DNA from: Tausonia pullulans
Lineage: Eukaryota; Basidiomycota; Tremellomycetes; Cystofilobasidiales; Mrakiaceae
Direction of reading: 5' to 3'
Assembly: GCA_951802195.1 (NCBI GenBank)
Contig: OX637634.1
Coordinates: 769,490 to 833,489, forward strand
Length of the DNA: 64,000 nucleotides
Position 1 is the stretch's first letter. Every line of letters starts with the position of its first letter. Under the pieces are notes generated by a model that was not told the DNA's origin, did no database searches, and worked only from the letters and a program-made list of their open reading frames with translations. This document shows positions 51,850-63,215 of this stretch, one piece after another. Both the position numbers and the translations under genes were made by a program.

Positions 51850-54072
51850 TTAAACCGTGTAGACGAACTCGTCATTCTGAAACAGGAGTGGCGCAAGGGC
51901 AGACATCAGCGCTTGTCCCTCGCTTACCCCAGGAGAACAGCAAGACACGCACCTTGAAGTCCGAGATATCCAAGAAGGCATTTGCACCGAGGGCGGAGGT
52001 TTTCCTATCGCCTCTCTCTTCGTCGATGGTAGCCGGGGTGGCAGCGACGTACTTGTGGTCCATCGAGCGGTCGTGAATCTTAGCGGGCTTGCCGTTCTTG
52101 ACGCGCTCGGCCTCCTTCCGCTTGTTCATGGCCATGAAGAGACCCATGAGAATGAGGACGAGACCGATGGAGGCGACAAAGATGCCCATGACACCTGTGA
52201 GTCCGGGCTTGTACGCAGGCTTGTCCTTGTCCTTGAAGAGGAGGGGTCCGACGATGTTGCCGGCCGAGGCTCCGGCCTGGTAAAGCGACATCATGACCGA
52301 GCGCTTCGTCTGGCCACCGACGTTTGCGGCAATCCACGAGAAGATGAGGGGGTTGCAGGCGTAGAGGAAAGAGATGAGATAGTAACCGGTAAGGAGGGGT
52401 CCGGTGAGCTCCTTGCCACGGCCGAGGGCGAAGAGCATAACGGATCCGACGACACAGGGGACAAGGAAGAGGCAGAGCATGATACTTTTGCGCTTGAAAC
52501 GCTGAGCGCAATAAGACTGGGAAAGATCGCGCAGATGTCAGCCAACGATCGACGGACAGGAGAGAAGCGCTGCTGACGCACAGAGAGGAGGATGACGAAG
52601 AACTGGAGGAAGCCGAAGGGGATGTTGAGTAGAATAGTGGTCTGCGGGTTGAAGCCGAAACCCGAAATAATCTGCGGAGCGGAAGGGGATCAGCGGAGGA
52701 CCTGGATGAGCAGAGGTGGGCACATCACTTACAAGAGGACCAAAGACAGTCGTGACTGAGGCACCAACATTGATACAGAACGTGGTACCGACCCACATCC
52801 AGCTGAAGGGACTCCACAAAGCTTCGACGGCCTGGTTGATTTGGAACTTATTGTTCATCTTTCCGGCGTTATTGTCGCGGAGGCGCTCGGTAGCCCAGAC
52901 CCTCTCCTCCTCGGTGCTGCGGCGCAGAGAAGAGAGCACGTCAGCGAAGGCTTCGTCGCCGGGAACGTCCAATCGGACTCACAGGAAGCGAGCAGTAGCG
53001 GGGAGGTCATCGATCTTCCACCAAATAAGGGGAGCGCTGGCGGCGGTGATGAATCCGACAATTAGGAAAAGAATCTGCCACGATGCGAACTTGCCGCCAA
53101 CGATGTGGGAGAGCGCCCAAGCGAGGAAGGATCCAAACATAGTGGTGATTCCATCTAGAGCAAGAAGAATCAACGCGATACACTCGCAGATTGGAAGAGA
53201 GAGACGACGCGGACTCACTGGTTCCGTACCAGAGGGCAACACGAAGGGGTTGCTCCGAGCGACGGTACCAGGTGGCGGTGATCACGGTGAAGAGAGGCAG
53301 GCAGACGGCCTCGAAGAGTCCGAGGAGGAAGCGGCAGGCGAGAAGAGTGCTGTAGCTCTTGGAGAAGCCGAGACCGCATGTGGAAATTCCCCAGCAGAAG
53401 ACGGTGACAGTCATGATAACGCGCGGGGGGACCTTGACGATGAGAAAGGCGATGAGGGGCTGAGCCCCGACTGAGACAGTGAACAGGAAGAGGGCAGCAT
53501 CAGAATCAGCAACATTGGGGAATTCCACACGTCCTGGTGAAGCGCGACCACCACTTTCATTTGAACTCACGCTGCGCCCAGTATCCCGAGGAACCGATGA
53601 GCGAGTACTGATTGCCGACGAGCTTGGCATCGGTGCGCATCCCAAAGATGGCAGCGTATCCGACGACGGTCTTGTCGAGGGTTTGTAGGAAGTAGACCCA
53701 CATTAGAATGGGGAGAATGGTCCGGTCGATCTTCTTGCGGACTTGGACAGACTCTACGGGAGGGAGAGAGAGACGAAGGCCATGCGGCGGCGCAGGCAGG
53801 AGACTACGTCAGTGAAACGAGAGCGGCACATGCCGCAGGCGTCGTCGGAGAAAGTGGTGCGCACGCTCATCCGTCATGAAAACGCGGGTCTCATCCATAT
53901 GCTCAAGGATGTTCTTATCACTGTCAAGAGAATAGAAAATAAGAGTACAGATCAGGTCAGGAAATGATTCTGAAGGGAAGCAAGCTGAGCGTGAAAGCGT
54001 GAAAGAGATGCACTAGTCAATGTCCTCGATGTGCTCCTCAACGCCCTTGGTGTCGTGTTTGACATCGGACAT
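51850..54072 (-). CDS. MFS permease, Dal5/Tna1 anion:cation symporter family
   Basis: Plasma-membrane transporter of the allantoate/nicotinate/vitamin type. ATG 54070-54072: MSDVKHDTKGVEEHIEDIDY, then DKNILEHMDETRVFMTDE. The transmembrane body starts VRKKIDRTILPILMWVYFLQ, followed by TLDKTVVGYAAIFGM and LVGNQYSLIGSSGYWAQ, the family signature (LDK...NYA...GNQYS). Next come FSKSYSTLLACRFLLGLFEA, EQPLRVALWYGT, and the second half: FQINQAVEALWSPFSWMWVG, GFGFNPQTTILLNIPFGFLQ, SIMLCLFLVPCVVGSVMLFA, NVGGQTKRSVMMSLYQAGAS and GIFVASIGLVLILMGLFMAM. Ends FLDISDF-KNDEFVYTV-TAA (51850-51852), like other Dal5 members. Twelve helices expected, about 540 residues. The substrate cannot be told. Eight or more introns. 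Confidence 0.92.
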
Positions 54073-54574
54073 GGCTGGTTGATCTTTCTTGTTGCTGCGT
54101 GGGATTCTTCGGTGGAGATTTGCGAGAAACAGGTCGGTTGGGTCGGTATGTGTGGGGTTAATATGGAGTAAGTGAGAGATGGTTGGAAAGTTGTGGGGAA
54201 GATAGAAACATGCAAAATTGGGTTAAAAGGAGCCGGCTGTACTCGACTCGGCCGATGGATGTTTGAACGCGGGCGTGGGGTGGTGGCTCAAAACATCAGA
54301 GTTCAGGTCAGGAGGAGGAGACCGGATCTGCCGACCGGTCGTCCGGAGGAAAGGCTCCGACCGAGTCTTGTATCTCGTTCGGGATCTTCAGATGTCGGCA
54401 GTTGAGGACCGCACTTCCGCTCGAACTTGTTCCTTTGGATGATCTCGTGTCCCTTGGTTCGCGCTCCGTGCTTCGGACCGACTGTAGCAGGCTTGAGCCT
54501 CAGGAGGTGCAAATGATGAGTTTGCGCGCATTGCTTCAGTTTTCAGCCCAGCCCAACCTGTCTGTTGATTCACC
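54073..54574 (-). promoter_or_regulatory. Permease promoter region and spacer
   Basis: About 500 bp upstream of the permease ATG. No TATA box or gene seen; open frames on both strands lack motifs. Confidence 0.35.
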
Positions 54575-55028
54575 TTCTTTGCCTCACCCCCATCCCTCTT
54601 CTGCGTGGAATCCACGAGAGGAGACCGTGGACGCTGGCAATTTTCAGCTCTCAACGTCCGAGACTTTCTCAGTCTTCAGGTTCCACTACGCACCAGCACG
54701 CGCAAACTGCCGCGCCGTCAGCCGTGTTAAGATCTGCCTGCCACCTCGTGAGCAAAGCGGACCAACCCATTCGATGAGATCAAGCCCAATGGATCTCCAT
54801 TTGGCAAAACCGAGTCGCTGGAACCGCTCGGTCGAACCGGCCGATCTAAAAGCTAAAGCTGGACGGACGCCTGCAAGTAACTATCCAGCTTGTTATTGTC
54901 CCATCGACCCCCACGCTTTAACCGTCCTATCTGGATCCTATGATCATGTAGAAGCGGCCAAAGCAGCCCAAAGGGACAAATCGTGGAGCTGAGAGGCCAA
55001 CGGGTGCATGTCTTCTCCCTTGCTTTTA
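54575..55028 (+). repeat. Dispersed repeat family 2, copy 2
   Basis: Homologous to 42930-43385. Translated part in this copy: AGRTPASNYPACYCPIDPHA, ending AAKAAQRDKSWS-TGA at 54992. It is followed after about 40 bp by repeat family 1 copy A, so the two families are stacked here. Confidence 0.65.
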
Positions 55029-55069
55029 ATTTCAGCGGCAGCTGCTTTGACCTTGCTCCTTCCCCTCTC

Positions 55070-55508
55070 TGTCAGGATCTCGCGGACTTGCCACCTTGGT
55101 TCTGCGCCTGGCTAACTCTGTGCCAGTGTTGCCTTTTCCATGCTTGCTCCGCATTCCCTCATCTTGGACCATTCTTTCGCCACATTGGCTCACGCTCCTT
55201 GGCTCATTGCGCTTTCTTCTCTTTTATTTCGTCATTTGCCCTACACTCTTTGCGTGCTCACCCTTCGAATTTCCTCCTTTGTGCTCACCCCTCGTCCATA
55301 AAACGCTCAGTTCATCGTAGCTTTTGTTCTGCACTCTGACTATCGTTTGGACCCGACAAACCTGCCCAAGACCCTTAAGCGAGCCGGTGTCACCTCCTCC
55401 ACTCCAGTCCCATTTCATCACCCACCACCGCTCTCAGTACACCTCGTCGCCAACGTCCCTCTCCTCGCCCAACCTTCTCTGCCATCGACTCATGAGTCAA
55501 TCCTAACA
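55070..55508 (+). repeat. Dispersed repeat family 1, copy A
   Basis: 439 bp, starting TGTCAGGATCTCGCGGACTT and ending GAGTCAATCCTAACA. Contains CCATAAAACGCTCAG (TATA-like) and TTCTGCACTCTGACTATCG. The right end stops 2 bp before the stop codon of the NmrA-like gene at 55511. Size and TG...CA ends would fit a solo LTR; the inverted ends also fit a MITE. Confidence 0.75.
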
Positions 55509-55510
55509 AT

Positions 55511-56789
55511 CTAGGATCTATACTCGGAAGTATCGGCCTTGTCCAACCAAGCGGCAAACGTGATAGGCTTGCGGGCCAAGTACTGGTCGACCCAATGGAT
55601 ATCTTGTTGCGCCCAGTCTGTCAATACATTCGAAAAGTTGATCGTCAACATCGAGGGAAGATGGGTATACAGCTAGAGGAGATGTTCCACTTACAACCAA
55701 AGTGAGCCAGGTAGGGCCACGTATCTTCGAAATCGTCGAGAATGTGAGAAGGGGTGCTTTGAGGGAAGCTCTTGAGATACTCTTCATTGGAGAGTTGTCG
55801 GTACTCGATCCTAGCGTTGGTCTCTACACACAGCAGCACATGATGAAAAAAGGCAGCTCAGACCACATAGTTATGCTAGCGATGTTAACTGACTATAGCA
55901 CTCACTCTTCTCGATAGTCTTGAGGATTTCAGGCAGCGTGACTTCTTCGCTGCAGGCAAGGACCGGCCTAGGATCGTCCCGGACCACTTTGTTCTCAATG
56001 ACGGCTTGCACCCAGAGACCATATTCTGAGATGTCGATGACGGGCAAGGGATGCTTGTCCAAGTCCTCGGAAGAGACTGGAATGGCCAGCGACCAGGCTC
56101 CGTCGGCGTTCTTGTGGAAAATCTGCTGTCCTAGAACGTTGCTGGCAAAGAACCCTGCCTGGACGGTACGGAATTGGAAGGAGTCGCTGGACTTGGAAAG
56201 GCCATAGTCGTCGATGGCGGCTTTGGATTCGACTGGAAAGGAATCAGAATCATGACCCATCAGTCAACGGAGACGACCCATGGCAAACTGTGGTGCTACT
56301 GACAGTGATGGATGTTTTTGATTCGGCCATTGGTGAGTTTCGAGGGGCTAGGAAGGCCAGAGAAGATGAACAGCTTGACGTTGGCCACGATGGCAGCGTC
56401 GATCATGGCCTTTCCCTCTCTAACCTCCCGCTCGGGATCGCAGTGCTCCCAGAAGTTGGTGACCGCCTGAAGAGGAGGAATTACATCAGATCAAGACAGG
56501 CCATCGGTCTGTACACAGAAAGAAGGAGACGACATACAAAGACGATATCGGCACTAGCGTAAGCTTGGACCATCTTGTCTTGATTATCGGGCTTGAGGTC
56601 GATCTCGAAAGTCTCGACACCCTCTTTCTCGAGATTTTTCGCCTTGGGCTTGGAAGTATCTCTAGTGAGTGCCCGGATACGGTAAGGCTTGGAGGAGAGG
56701 GTGAGATGTTTGATGACACTGCCACCTTGGTTGCCAGTGGAACCAGTGACAACGACTAGAGGGGAGTCTTCGGACGTAGAGATGGTCAT
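55511..56789 (-). CDS. NmrA-like NAD(P)-binding protein
   Basis: Rossmann-fold regulator or reductase of the NmrA/HSCARG family. ATG 56787-56789: MTISTSEDSPLVVVTGSTGN with the nucleotide motif GSTGNQGGSV, then IRALTRDTSKPKAKNLEKEG and DKMVQAYASADIVF. Next exons on the minus strand: VTNFWEHCDPEREVREGKAM, then LFIFSGLPSPSKLTNGR; VESKAAIDDYGLSKS; FRTVQAGFFASNVLGQ; PVIDISEYGLWVQAVIENK; RIEYRQLSNEEYLKSFP. The last exon DIHWVDQYLARKPITFAAWL ends TSEYRS-TAG (55511-55513). Typical length (about 320 residues). In Aspergillus NmrA controls nitrogen-catabolite repression, but most members are uncharacterised, so no role is claimed. Its 3' UTR, if any, lies within repeat copy A. Confidence 0.9.
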
Positions 56790-57677
56790 GTTTTGAGAGC
56801 GAGAGGAAGCGGTTGTGAGGGTGAGAGAGACTGGGTCAGGGTGATCAGATGAGATTGGGCGGGAGTGGTTGTTAGAGGATAGAGGATGAAAGAAGACGGA
56901 AAATAGTTGCCAATGCTGGTCTTTACGGGTAAGCTTCAGCCACAAGGCTTGGTTGGGCAAGGCTCAGAGGAGGCCCGGGCGGCAGATGAATCAGCCCTGC
57001 ATTTGAGTCAGCAGACAACATCAGTCACCAAAACTTGGTCAGCAACAGGCGCGCGGATGACTGTGTGTATTCTCATGTGTTTAGCCCTGTTAAGTCGGTA
57101 AGTCAAGCTTGTCTTTACGTTTGCTTCGGATATAGCGTTCGACCCAAAGATAAAGAGTGCGTATATCCTTCTTATAGACTGGCGTCCGACTCGAAGAAAC
57201 ACGATCGATGGAGTCAATGGCTCGTAGAAGTTTTAGTTCTCTAATGTTTCCATTCCGGATTTCACACTCTGGTTAGAAGGATCATCGGCATCTGACTTGA
57301 ACCAAAACTCTTTTAAACCTCCTCCGCGAAGTCCGCCGCCTCCTGCCATGTACCCTCGCCCCATACTTGACCTCCACCGTTGTAATGTAGCCAAGTATCG
57401 CTGTCAAGCAAAAATCTCAGATCAGGAACCCTGTAGGGGGACCGCGGGGTCGAAGTAGACGATCCACGCTCGCGAATCCCTCCAAAGCGTTCCCAAGGAA
57501 CACGTCCAGATCCATCGCCCCGGCACTTCCTGACCGCCTTCCAACGCCTCAGACATCCCTTCGAGAAAATTCCCGTCCCCCGGCTACTTCCATTCCCGAC
57601 CCCGTCACCTGTTCCCGGAAGAGAGCTGGGCTGAAGGAGACTCCCTCTCCAAAACTTTCTCCTCGAATGGCCCCTTG
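56790..57677. other. Spacer, no gene seen
   Basis: 888 bp, comprising the NmrA promoter side and then AT-richer sequence. Ends at repeat copy B. Confidence 0.4.
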
Positions 57678-58131
57678 TGTCGGGCTCTCACGGATTTATC
57701 ACGTAGGCTCGGCGCCTACGGCTGTCAGAATCTTGTGGACCCGCCATCTCGGTTCCGCGCCTGCGAACATCGACCTGGCTTACCTGGCTCCCACACCTTC
57801 GGCCACTCTTCAGCCACACTGTCACACACTCTTTTATTTTTCCCCTTTAGTCCATAAAACGCTCAGTTCATCGTACCTTCTGTTCTGCGCTCTGATTATT
57901 ATTTGGATTCGACCAACCTACCCAAGACCTTGAAGCGAGCCTGCGTCACCCCCGTCCCCCGCATTTTCCACTGCATCCACCGCCCCTGCTCTCAGTCCAC
58001 TCAGTCACCAACGCTCCCCTCTTCATCCATCCTTCTTTGCCCTGGATCCTTGAGCCAATCCTAACAACTTCAGTCCACTCCCCCACCTATGCCCCTCTCC
58101 TCAGCCCTTGACCCGTAAGGCAATCCTAACA
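57678..58131 (+). repeat. Dispersed repeat family 1, copy B
   Basis: Begins TGTCGGGCTCTCACGG, has the TGTCAGAATCTTGTGG head at 57723, CCATAAAACGCTCAG at about 57852, and two tails ending CCAATCCTAACA (58066) and GCAATCCTAACA (58131). Like copy D it has both an extra head and a duplicated tail, so B and D form a subfamily. Confidence 0.7.
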
Positions 58132-58492
58132 CGCAAGCCAGATGCTCGCACCATGCGTGCACGATGGACCATAATGACGACAGAGATTTGCGTTTTTAAC
58201 TCCATGCCCTGTCTCGCACAGCTCATAGACTAGCGAAATTTCCTAACAACGGTTTGTCCTCCTCCCTCTCGCTCTTCACACCAACGAGCTTTCCTTGCGT
58301 TTCCGATCCAGCGACCGATCTGAGCCACATCCCGACTACTCAATAGTCTCCTATTCTCCAAAGGTACATCCATCCTCTTGCCCGCATTCGTCCCAAGCAG
58401 GTGAACAGGCTAGGGCTGACTGTATTCTCTCTTCGCCTCCTCAGTCGACTCGTTCGCTAGCTCGCACCCCTCAGTCCAAACCAATCTCGGCC
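58132..58492 (+). other. Spacer before gene relic
   Basis: About 360 bp, CT-rich toward 58490. Probably the old promoter and leader of the relic that follows. Confidence 0.35.
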
Positions 58493-58870
58493 ATGCTGGC
58501 CCATTCTGCCCTTCTCCTCCTCTCCTCTTTCCCCCTCGTCCTCGGTTGGCAGAATCCATTCTCGTTCTAACTTCTCCTCCCGCTCCAAGGCGCACAACTT
58601 TGTTTCCCCGGACGGACAGGCCCCAACCTTTCCACTCGGCGACCCGCAGTTCTGGGGTCCGGGGCGCTTTTGGTCAACTTCTCCCCCCGCGACCGGGCGC
58701 ACTCGTTCGCCCTTGGCAAGGACGGCAGTATCGTTGTGATCGCGAGCGACGTCGGCTTCCATTAACTCCAGGCGGGGGACCTCACGACCGAGCGCGTCCT
58801 GCTGAGGACGGAGTACACTAAATCGGTCGAGTTCCACCCTGGTGGTCGGCGGTTCACGATCGGCCGCGTC
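58493..58870 (+). pseudogene. Relic of the 5' end of a gene, WD40-like
   Basis: An ATG at 58493 opens a frame that stops after QNPFSF. The next frame continues NFSSRSKAHNFVSPDGQAP to PLGDPQFWG. Then a third frame carries LLVNFSPRDRAHSFALGKDG to DVGFH, followed by TAA and further on LTTERVLLR and SVEFHPGGRRFTIG. At least two frame changes and one stop are present with no splice signals at the breaks. The last part looks like a WD40 repeat strand. It ends at the stop codon of the permease gene on the other strand. Confidence 0.5.
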
Positions 58871-61613
58871 TTAGATGTTGTCTCGGAAGCCCAAGGTGGT
58901 GGGAATGACGTGGATGATACGCTTGATGATGCCACGGTTGCCCTTGAGGTGACGGGTCTCCTCCTCTTGCTCTTCCTCTTGCTCTCCGGCCTCGTATTCC
59001 TGGCGACCGGAGAGGTCCATCTCGTCGAGCCTAGGAGAGTAGGTAACAAAAGACAGGGGCACATTGGGGAGGAGCAGAAAAGGAGATGATAATGTCAGAA
59101 AATACGCAGTGCTGACGGTTTGACCAACGTAAATTGACTCACCGGACGAAGCGGGTCTTCTTGTAAAACTTCCAGAAGAGGTAGAATACGAGGAAAATGG
59201 GCACCGAGGCGTAGGCCGAAACAAAGTCGGAGACAGACCAGCCGCCCGTGAGGAAGACCTGGAATCCTGTTGAATCCAAAAGTGGTAATCAGGTGGAATG
59301 CTCAAGATTGAAGGTGAGCGCGGCAACTGAGCCAAACTTACCATTGAAAATCACCACGAGACCGAGGAAAAGGAGACCGAACCACGAGAGGTATGGTTGC
59401 AACGGGGCCTGGTAAGGAAACTTGGAACGATCGACTCCTTGCTTGAAGCAAGCTGAATGATGGAAGGGGCCGAGGTCTCCTGTATCAGCGCTTCATGCCG
59501 CAAATGAGATGAAGGCAGAGCAAGGCATACCAGCACGGAACCTGAGGTATGAGGCGAGGATGCACATCCAGCAGAGCACCCCAGTAATCGAGGAGAGGGA
59601 AACGAACCCTGATATGAGAAGCCAGCATTAGCCGGGCTTCGAAAGATCAGGAAGGAAGGCATGGACGCACAATCAAAGGCCTCCGAGGCAGATCCAGAAA
59701 CAGTCATGAAGCCAAGGAGCCCGAAGATGAGGGTGCCAAGGACAGCGAAAATGGGGGTACGATTCCAGGTCTTGAGGAAGATTCTAGGCGCCTGCTTGTC
59801 CAGTGCAAGACCGTAGAGCGAGCGTGATCCAGCATAGACATAAGAGTTTCCGGCCGAGAAAGTCGCCATGGTGATGCAGGCGTTGACAATGGCAGGCAGA
59901 GTCTTGATACCGGCGTTCTCAATGGCAATGACGAAGGGTGACGAATTGGCGTTCCCGGTGTCGCTGACGAGCTTCGGATCGTTGAAAGGCACACACCAGC
60001 CAATGACGAAGACACCGCCGAGGTAAAAGACAAGAATACGGTAGAAGACCGCCTTGGTCGCACGAGGAATAGTCACACGGGGGTTCTGCGCCTCAGCGGC
60101 AACGAGAATAACGACTTCCGTGCCAAGGAAGGACTGCGAGAAGGAGAGGCCACTTTTAGTCCAGCAAAGAAGGTATGTCTTGGTCTGACCGGTCCATATC
60201 TGACTTACGAAGGCAGCCTGGAGGAAAACAGTCCAGAAGCTCAGGAAGCGACCGAGAGATCCGGGGATGCCGTTGAGCTGAGGGAAAGGTCCGGGATTGC
60301 TCCACTAAGAGATGAAATAAAGTGGTCAGTGTCATTCGTATCACGTATCCCAGAAAGGCAACTGACGTAACGAAAGCCAATGCGATCCTGGCCAGCAACT
60401 CCTCCGAGATCGATGACAAGGCAGGCGACGATGAGGCCAATAATCGTCAGGACCTTAATGATGGCAAACCAGAACTCGACCTAGCACGATTATGGAGTCA
60501 GCACCATCGGTTTAGTCGTGACAGCCAAAGCTGAAGACAACTCACCTCTCCGTAGACGCGAATGGGCGAAAAGTTGACCAGAGCAAGGAAGACAATGTAG
60601 ATAAGAATCCAGTACTCGACGCGGAAGCCACCAACGTTCCAGAACTCGATAACAATATAACTGGATAATTGTGTTATCAGCGTCACAAATTCTGATTATC
60701 TCACTCTTATCTAGCAGCAACTTACCCAGCCGAGATCTCTGCGGGAATTGACACGATCATCTCATACCAGTAGTTCCATCCAAGAGCGAAGCCCATTGCC
60801 GGGTCACTGTAGAGATCGCAGCGGGCGGCGCAGGTTAGCGACATGAGAGCCGTCTATCACTTGTACCCTACATCACACGTGGAAAAACTCACAGGAAACG
60901 AGAAGACATCATAACGAAACCACCAGAGATGGGATACAAGGCCGCCATTTCGCCTCCAGCAATCATGGTCGTGTAACTGGAGATAAATACGAAAGAGGAG
61001 CACGTCAGCGGCTTGAATCTGGCTCGGCCGTGTCCGTCTGAACTTGCGCACACGACGAGTCCTGTATGATAAAAGATGAATAGCTCAAATCAGTAAGTCG
61101 CTCATTTGGGATCGAAAGCATAGTTGTTAGAAAGCCACTGACCCATGATGCCGTAGCCTAGCAGAATTCCGACAGGTCCACCAGTCGCAAGCGCTCCTCC
61201 CGTACCCTGATCATAATGAGTTCATTGGACAAAATCTCAGATGGTGTTCTGACTCATGCCGTACTCAATGAAGGTGACTTACGATGAATAGACCAGAACC
61301 AAGGACACCACCAATGGCAATCATGCTAAATATGGAAATGGCGGATCGAATCGTTGAGAAACGTTGCGGGCGGGTAGAAAGGACGGGAGACAGCCAGACG
61401 AGCGCTTATCGTGTGCCTCCACTGATCTTGGACGAACCTCATATGCCGCGATTTGAGGCCTCGGGAAACGTTCTCAACCCGCTCTCCAGGCTTGATGTAA
61501 GCTGAAGCAACATGAATCGAAGGGTCCCGGACAGATCCCTCGCCGTATGAGGGAAGGCCGGATTCGTGGTCCTTTTCCTTGTTGCTGGAGAAGTCAGTGG
61601 CCAGGGAGGCCAT
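58871..61613 (-). CDS. Amino-acid permease (YAT/APC family)
   Basis: Plasma-membrane amino-acid importer of the fungal AAT/Gap1 type. ATG 61611-61613: MASLATDFSSNKEKDHESGL, then IKPGERVENVSRGLKSRHM, typical of the N-terminal tail. Further exons: MIAIGGVLGSGLFI, GTGGALATGGPVGILLGYGI, MAALYPISGGFVMMSSRF, DPAMGFALGWNYWYEMIV, FWNVGGFRVEYWILIYIVFL, FWAIIKVL-like text (FWFAIIKVLTIIGLIV), GTEVVILVAAEAQNPRVTIP, YVYAGSRSLYGLALDKQAP and FVSLSSITGVLCWMCILASY. The C-terminal cytosolic tail is LDEMDLSGRQEYEAGEQEEE and ends TLGFRDNI-TAA (58871-58873). Twelve helices expected. More than ten introns. A broken relative lies at 62315-62805. Confidence 0.93.
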
Positions 61614-62314
61614 AGTAAACAAGCCTGTAGGGCGGGAGCGGAGGCGGAGCCGCGCGGGGTCTGCGAGGGGTGGACGGCCAAAGGATGGTGGAGGTTGGAT
61701 GGAAAGAGAGAAGGACTCGTGAGGCAGTTTGGAACTGAGGCGTTCTTCAATGGCTTGCTAGTCCGAATGCAAAGGCTTCTCAGAGTGGGGAAACGAGGGG
61801 TTGACAGGAAATGGTTTTGGACGGGTATGCGCCTGGCCGTTAGGCATCGGCAAAAAGATCTGTCCTCAGCGCTGAGCTCCGCTGCGGGGAACGCGGCCGT
61901 TCACTGGCCGCGTCCATCAAAGCGGTCCAGTCTTCAACAACGGTACATAAGCGCGCATGACTTGTGTGGCTTTCCTTCCTCGCCCACACGTCCGGTGTTT
62001 GGTTTCCAGATATCACCGCCTGGGACAGGCTACTTTGCGGTCTCATAACCTAAGCTCCCAGCTTTAGTTCCTGCTCCCCATTTTCGTGAAGAATGACGCC
62101 TCGAGCTGTCTCGTGAAGGTTGACGGACTATGCAGCGCAACAAGGAATGCATGCAAACGTTGGAATCGTCTCTATAACAATCAAGGGGGACGGTGCTTCT
62201 AGCTATAGCAGAAGACGGCAAATGACGGTGGAGAGTAGAAGAAGAGAAAGGAAACCCGTCAAGTAAGGTAAGAACTTTGAGAGGATAGATCGTTGAAGTA
62301 CAGATATTGCGCGC
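61614..62314 (-). promoter_or_regulatory. Spacer and presumed permease promoter
   Basis: 701 bp upstream of the permease ATG. A short palindromic-looking GCGGCCG...CGGCCGC-like cluster occurs near 61900 (GGCCGTTCACTGGCCGCG). No gene seen. Confidence 0.35.
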
Positions 62315-62805
62315 TCATTTGAAACCGAGCGGGGTGGAAACACCGTGGATGAGTCGCTTGAAGACGCTGCTCTTGCTACAGAGTTCGGTCTGACGTGCTG
62401 CCTGCTTATCCTCACGTTCTCCAATCTCGTACTTATTCCGGCCAGAGAGATCCATCTCGTCCAGCTCGAAGGCGACAGATGGAGGACGTGCGCCAGTTCG
62501 ACAGAGAAAGGAGAGCATTGTGAAGCAAAACAAGCCAACGTACCTGGCATGTCTCGTCTTTCTGATGAGTTTATAAGACACAAAAGACAAAGATGATAGG
62601 AATGGAAATATAAGTCGAGATAAAGCTTGAGGTGTCCAATCCACCGGCAAGAAAGACTTGGAACCCTAAAAGATTTGGGAAAGGTGAAGATTATCAAAAT
62701 CGGTGCCGTGACCTAGTTAAAGTACACATTATCCGACGTGCCGTTATATAAGACGACCAGGTTGAGGAAGAAAATCTCAAACCACGAGACACAGGGCTGG
62801 AAGGG
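62315..62805 (-). pseudogene. 3' remnant of a second amino-acid permease
   Basis: On the minus strand the sequence reads a helix-like FEIFFLNLVVLYNG, then a diverged K-L-x-L-D-L-Y-F-H-S-Y region and the tail ELDEMDLSGRNKYEIGERED, ending HGVSTPLGFK-stop at 62315. This aligns with the C-terminus of the intact permease (LDEMDLSGRQEYEAGEQ; HVIPTTLGF). Everything upstream (the first ten or so helices) is absent and replaced at 62806 by repeat family 1. Frames shift between the pieces beyond what introns explain. Confidence 0.75.
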
Positions 62806-63215
62806 TGTCAGGATCTCGCGGGCCTGCCACCTCGGCTCTGCGCCTGGCTACATCTGTACCTGTGTAGCGTTTCCCTTGCTTGCTCCGCATTCCCTCTTCT
62901 TCGACCATTCTTTCGCCACATTGACTCACGCTCCTTGTCTCATTACTCTTTCTTCTCTTTTTATTCGTCATCTGCCCCCCACACTTTGCGTTCTCACCCA
63001 TCTCATCCCCTCCCTTGTTCTTACTCATCGTCCATAAAACGTTTAATTCGTCGTAGCATTTGTTCTGCACTCTGATTATCATTTGACCCGACAAACCTGC
63101 TCAAGACCGTGAAGCGAGCCTCTGTCACTGTCAGCACTTCAGTACACTCCTCCATCGACCCCTCTCCTCACCCAGCCTCTCCAACCCTCAACTCTTGGTT
63201 GGGCCGATTCTAACA
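62806..63215 (+). repeat. Dispersed repeat family 1, copy C
   Basis: 410 bp, TGTCAGGATCTCGCGGGCCT to GGCCGATTCTAACA, with CCATAAAACGTTTAATTC and TTCTGCACTCTGATTATCA. It interrupts the permease relic at 62805. Head and tail are single, as in copy A. Confidence 0.75.

Noticed and set aside
55070-63215. Proof that repeat family 1 is a solo-LTR family.
   Set aside because: Ends are TG...CA-like and size fits, but no 4-6 bp target-site duplications flank copies A, B, C or D, and no internal retroelement genes are in the window.
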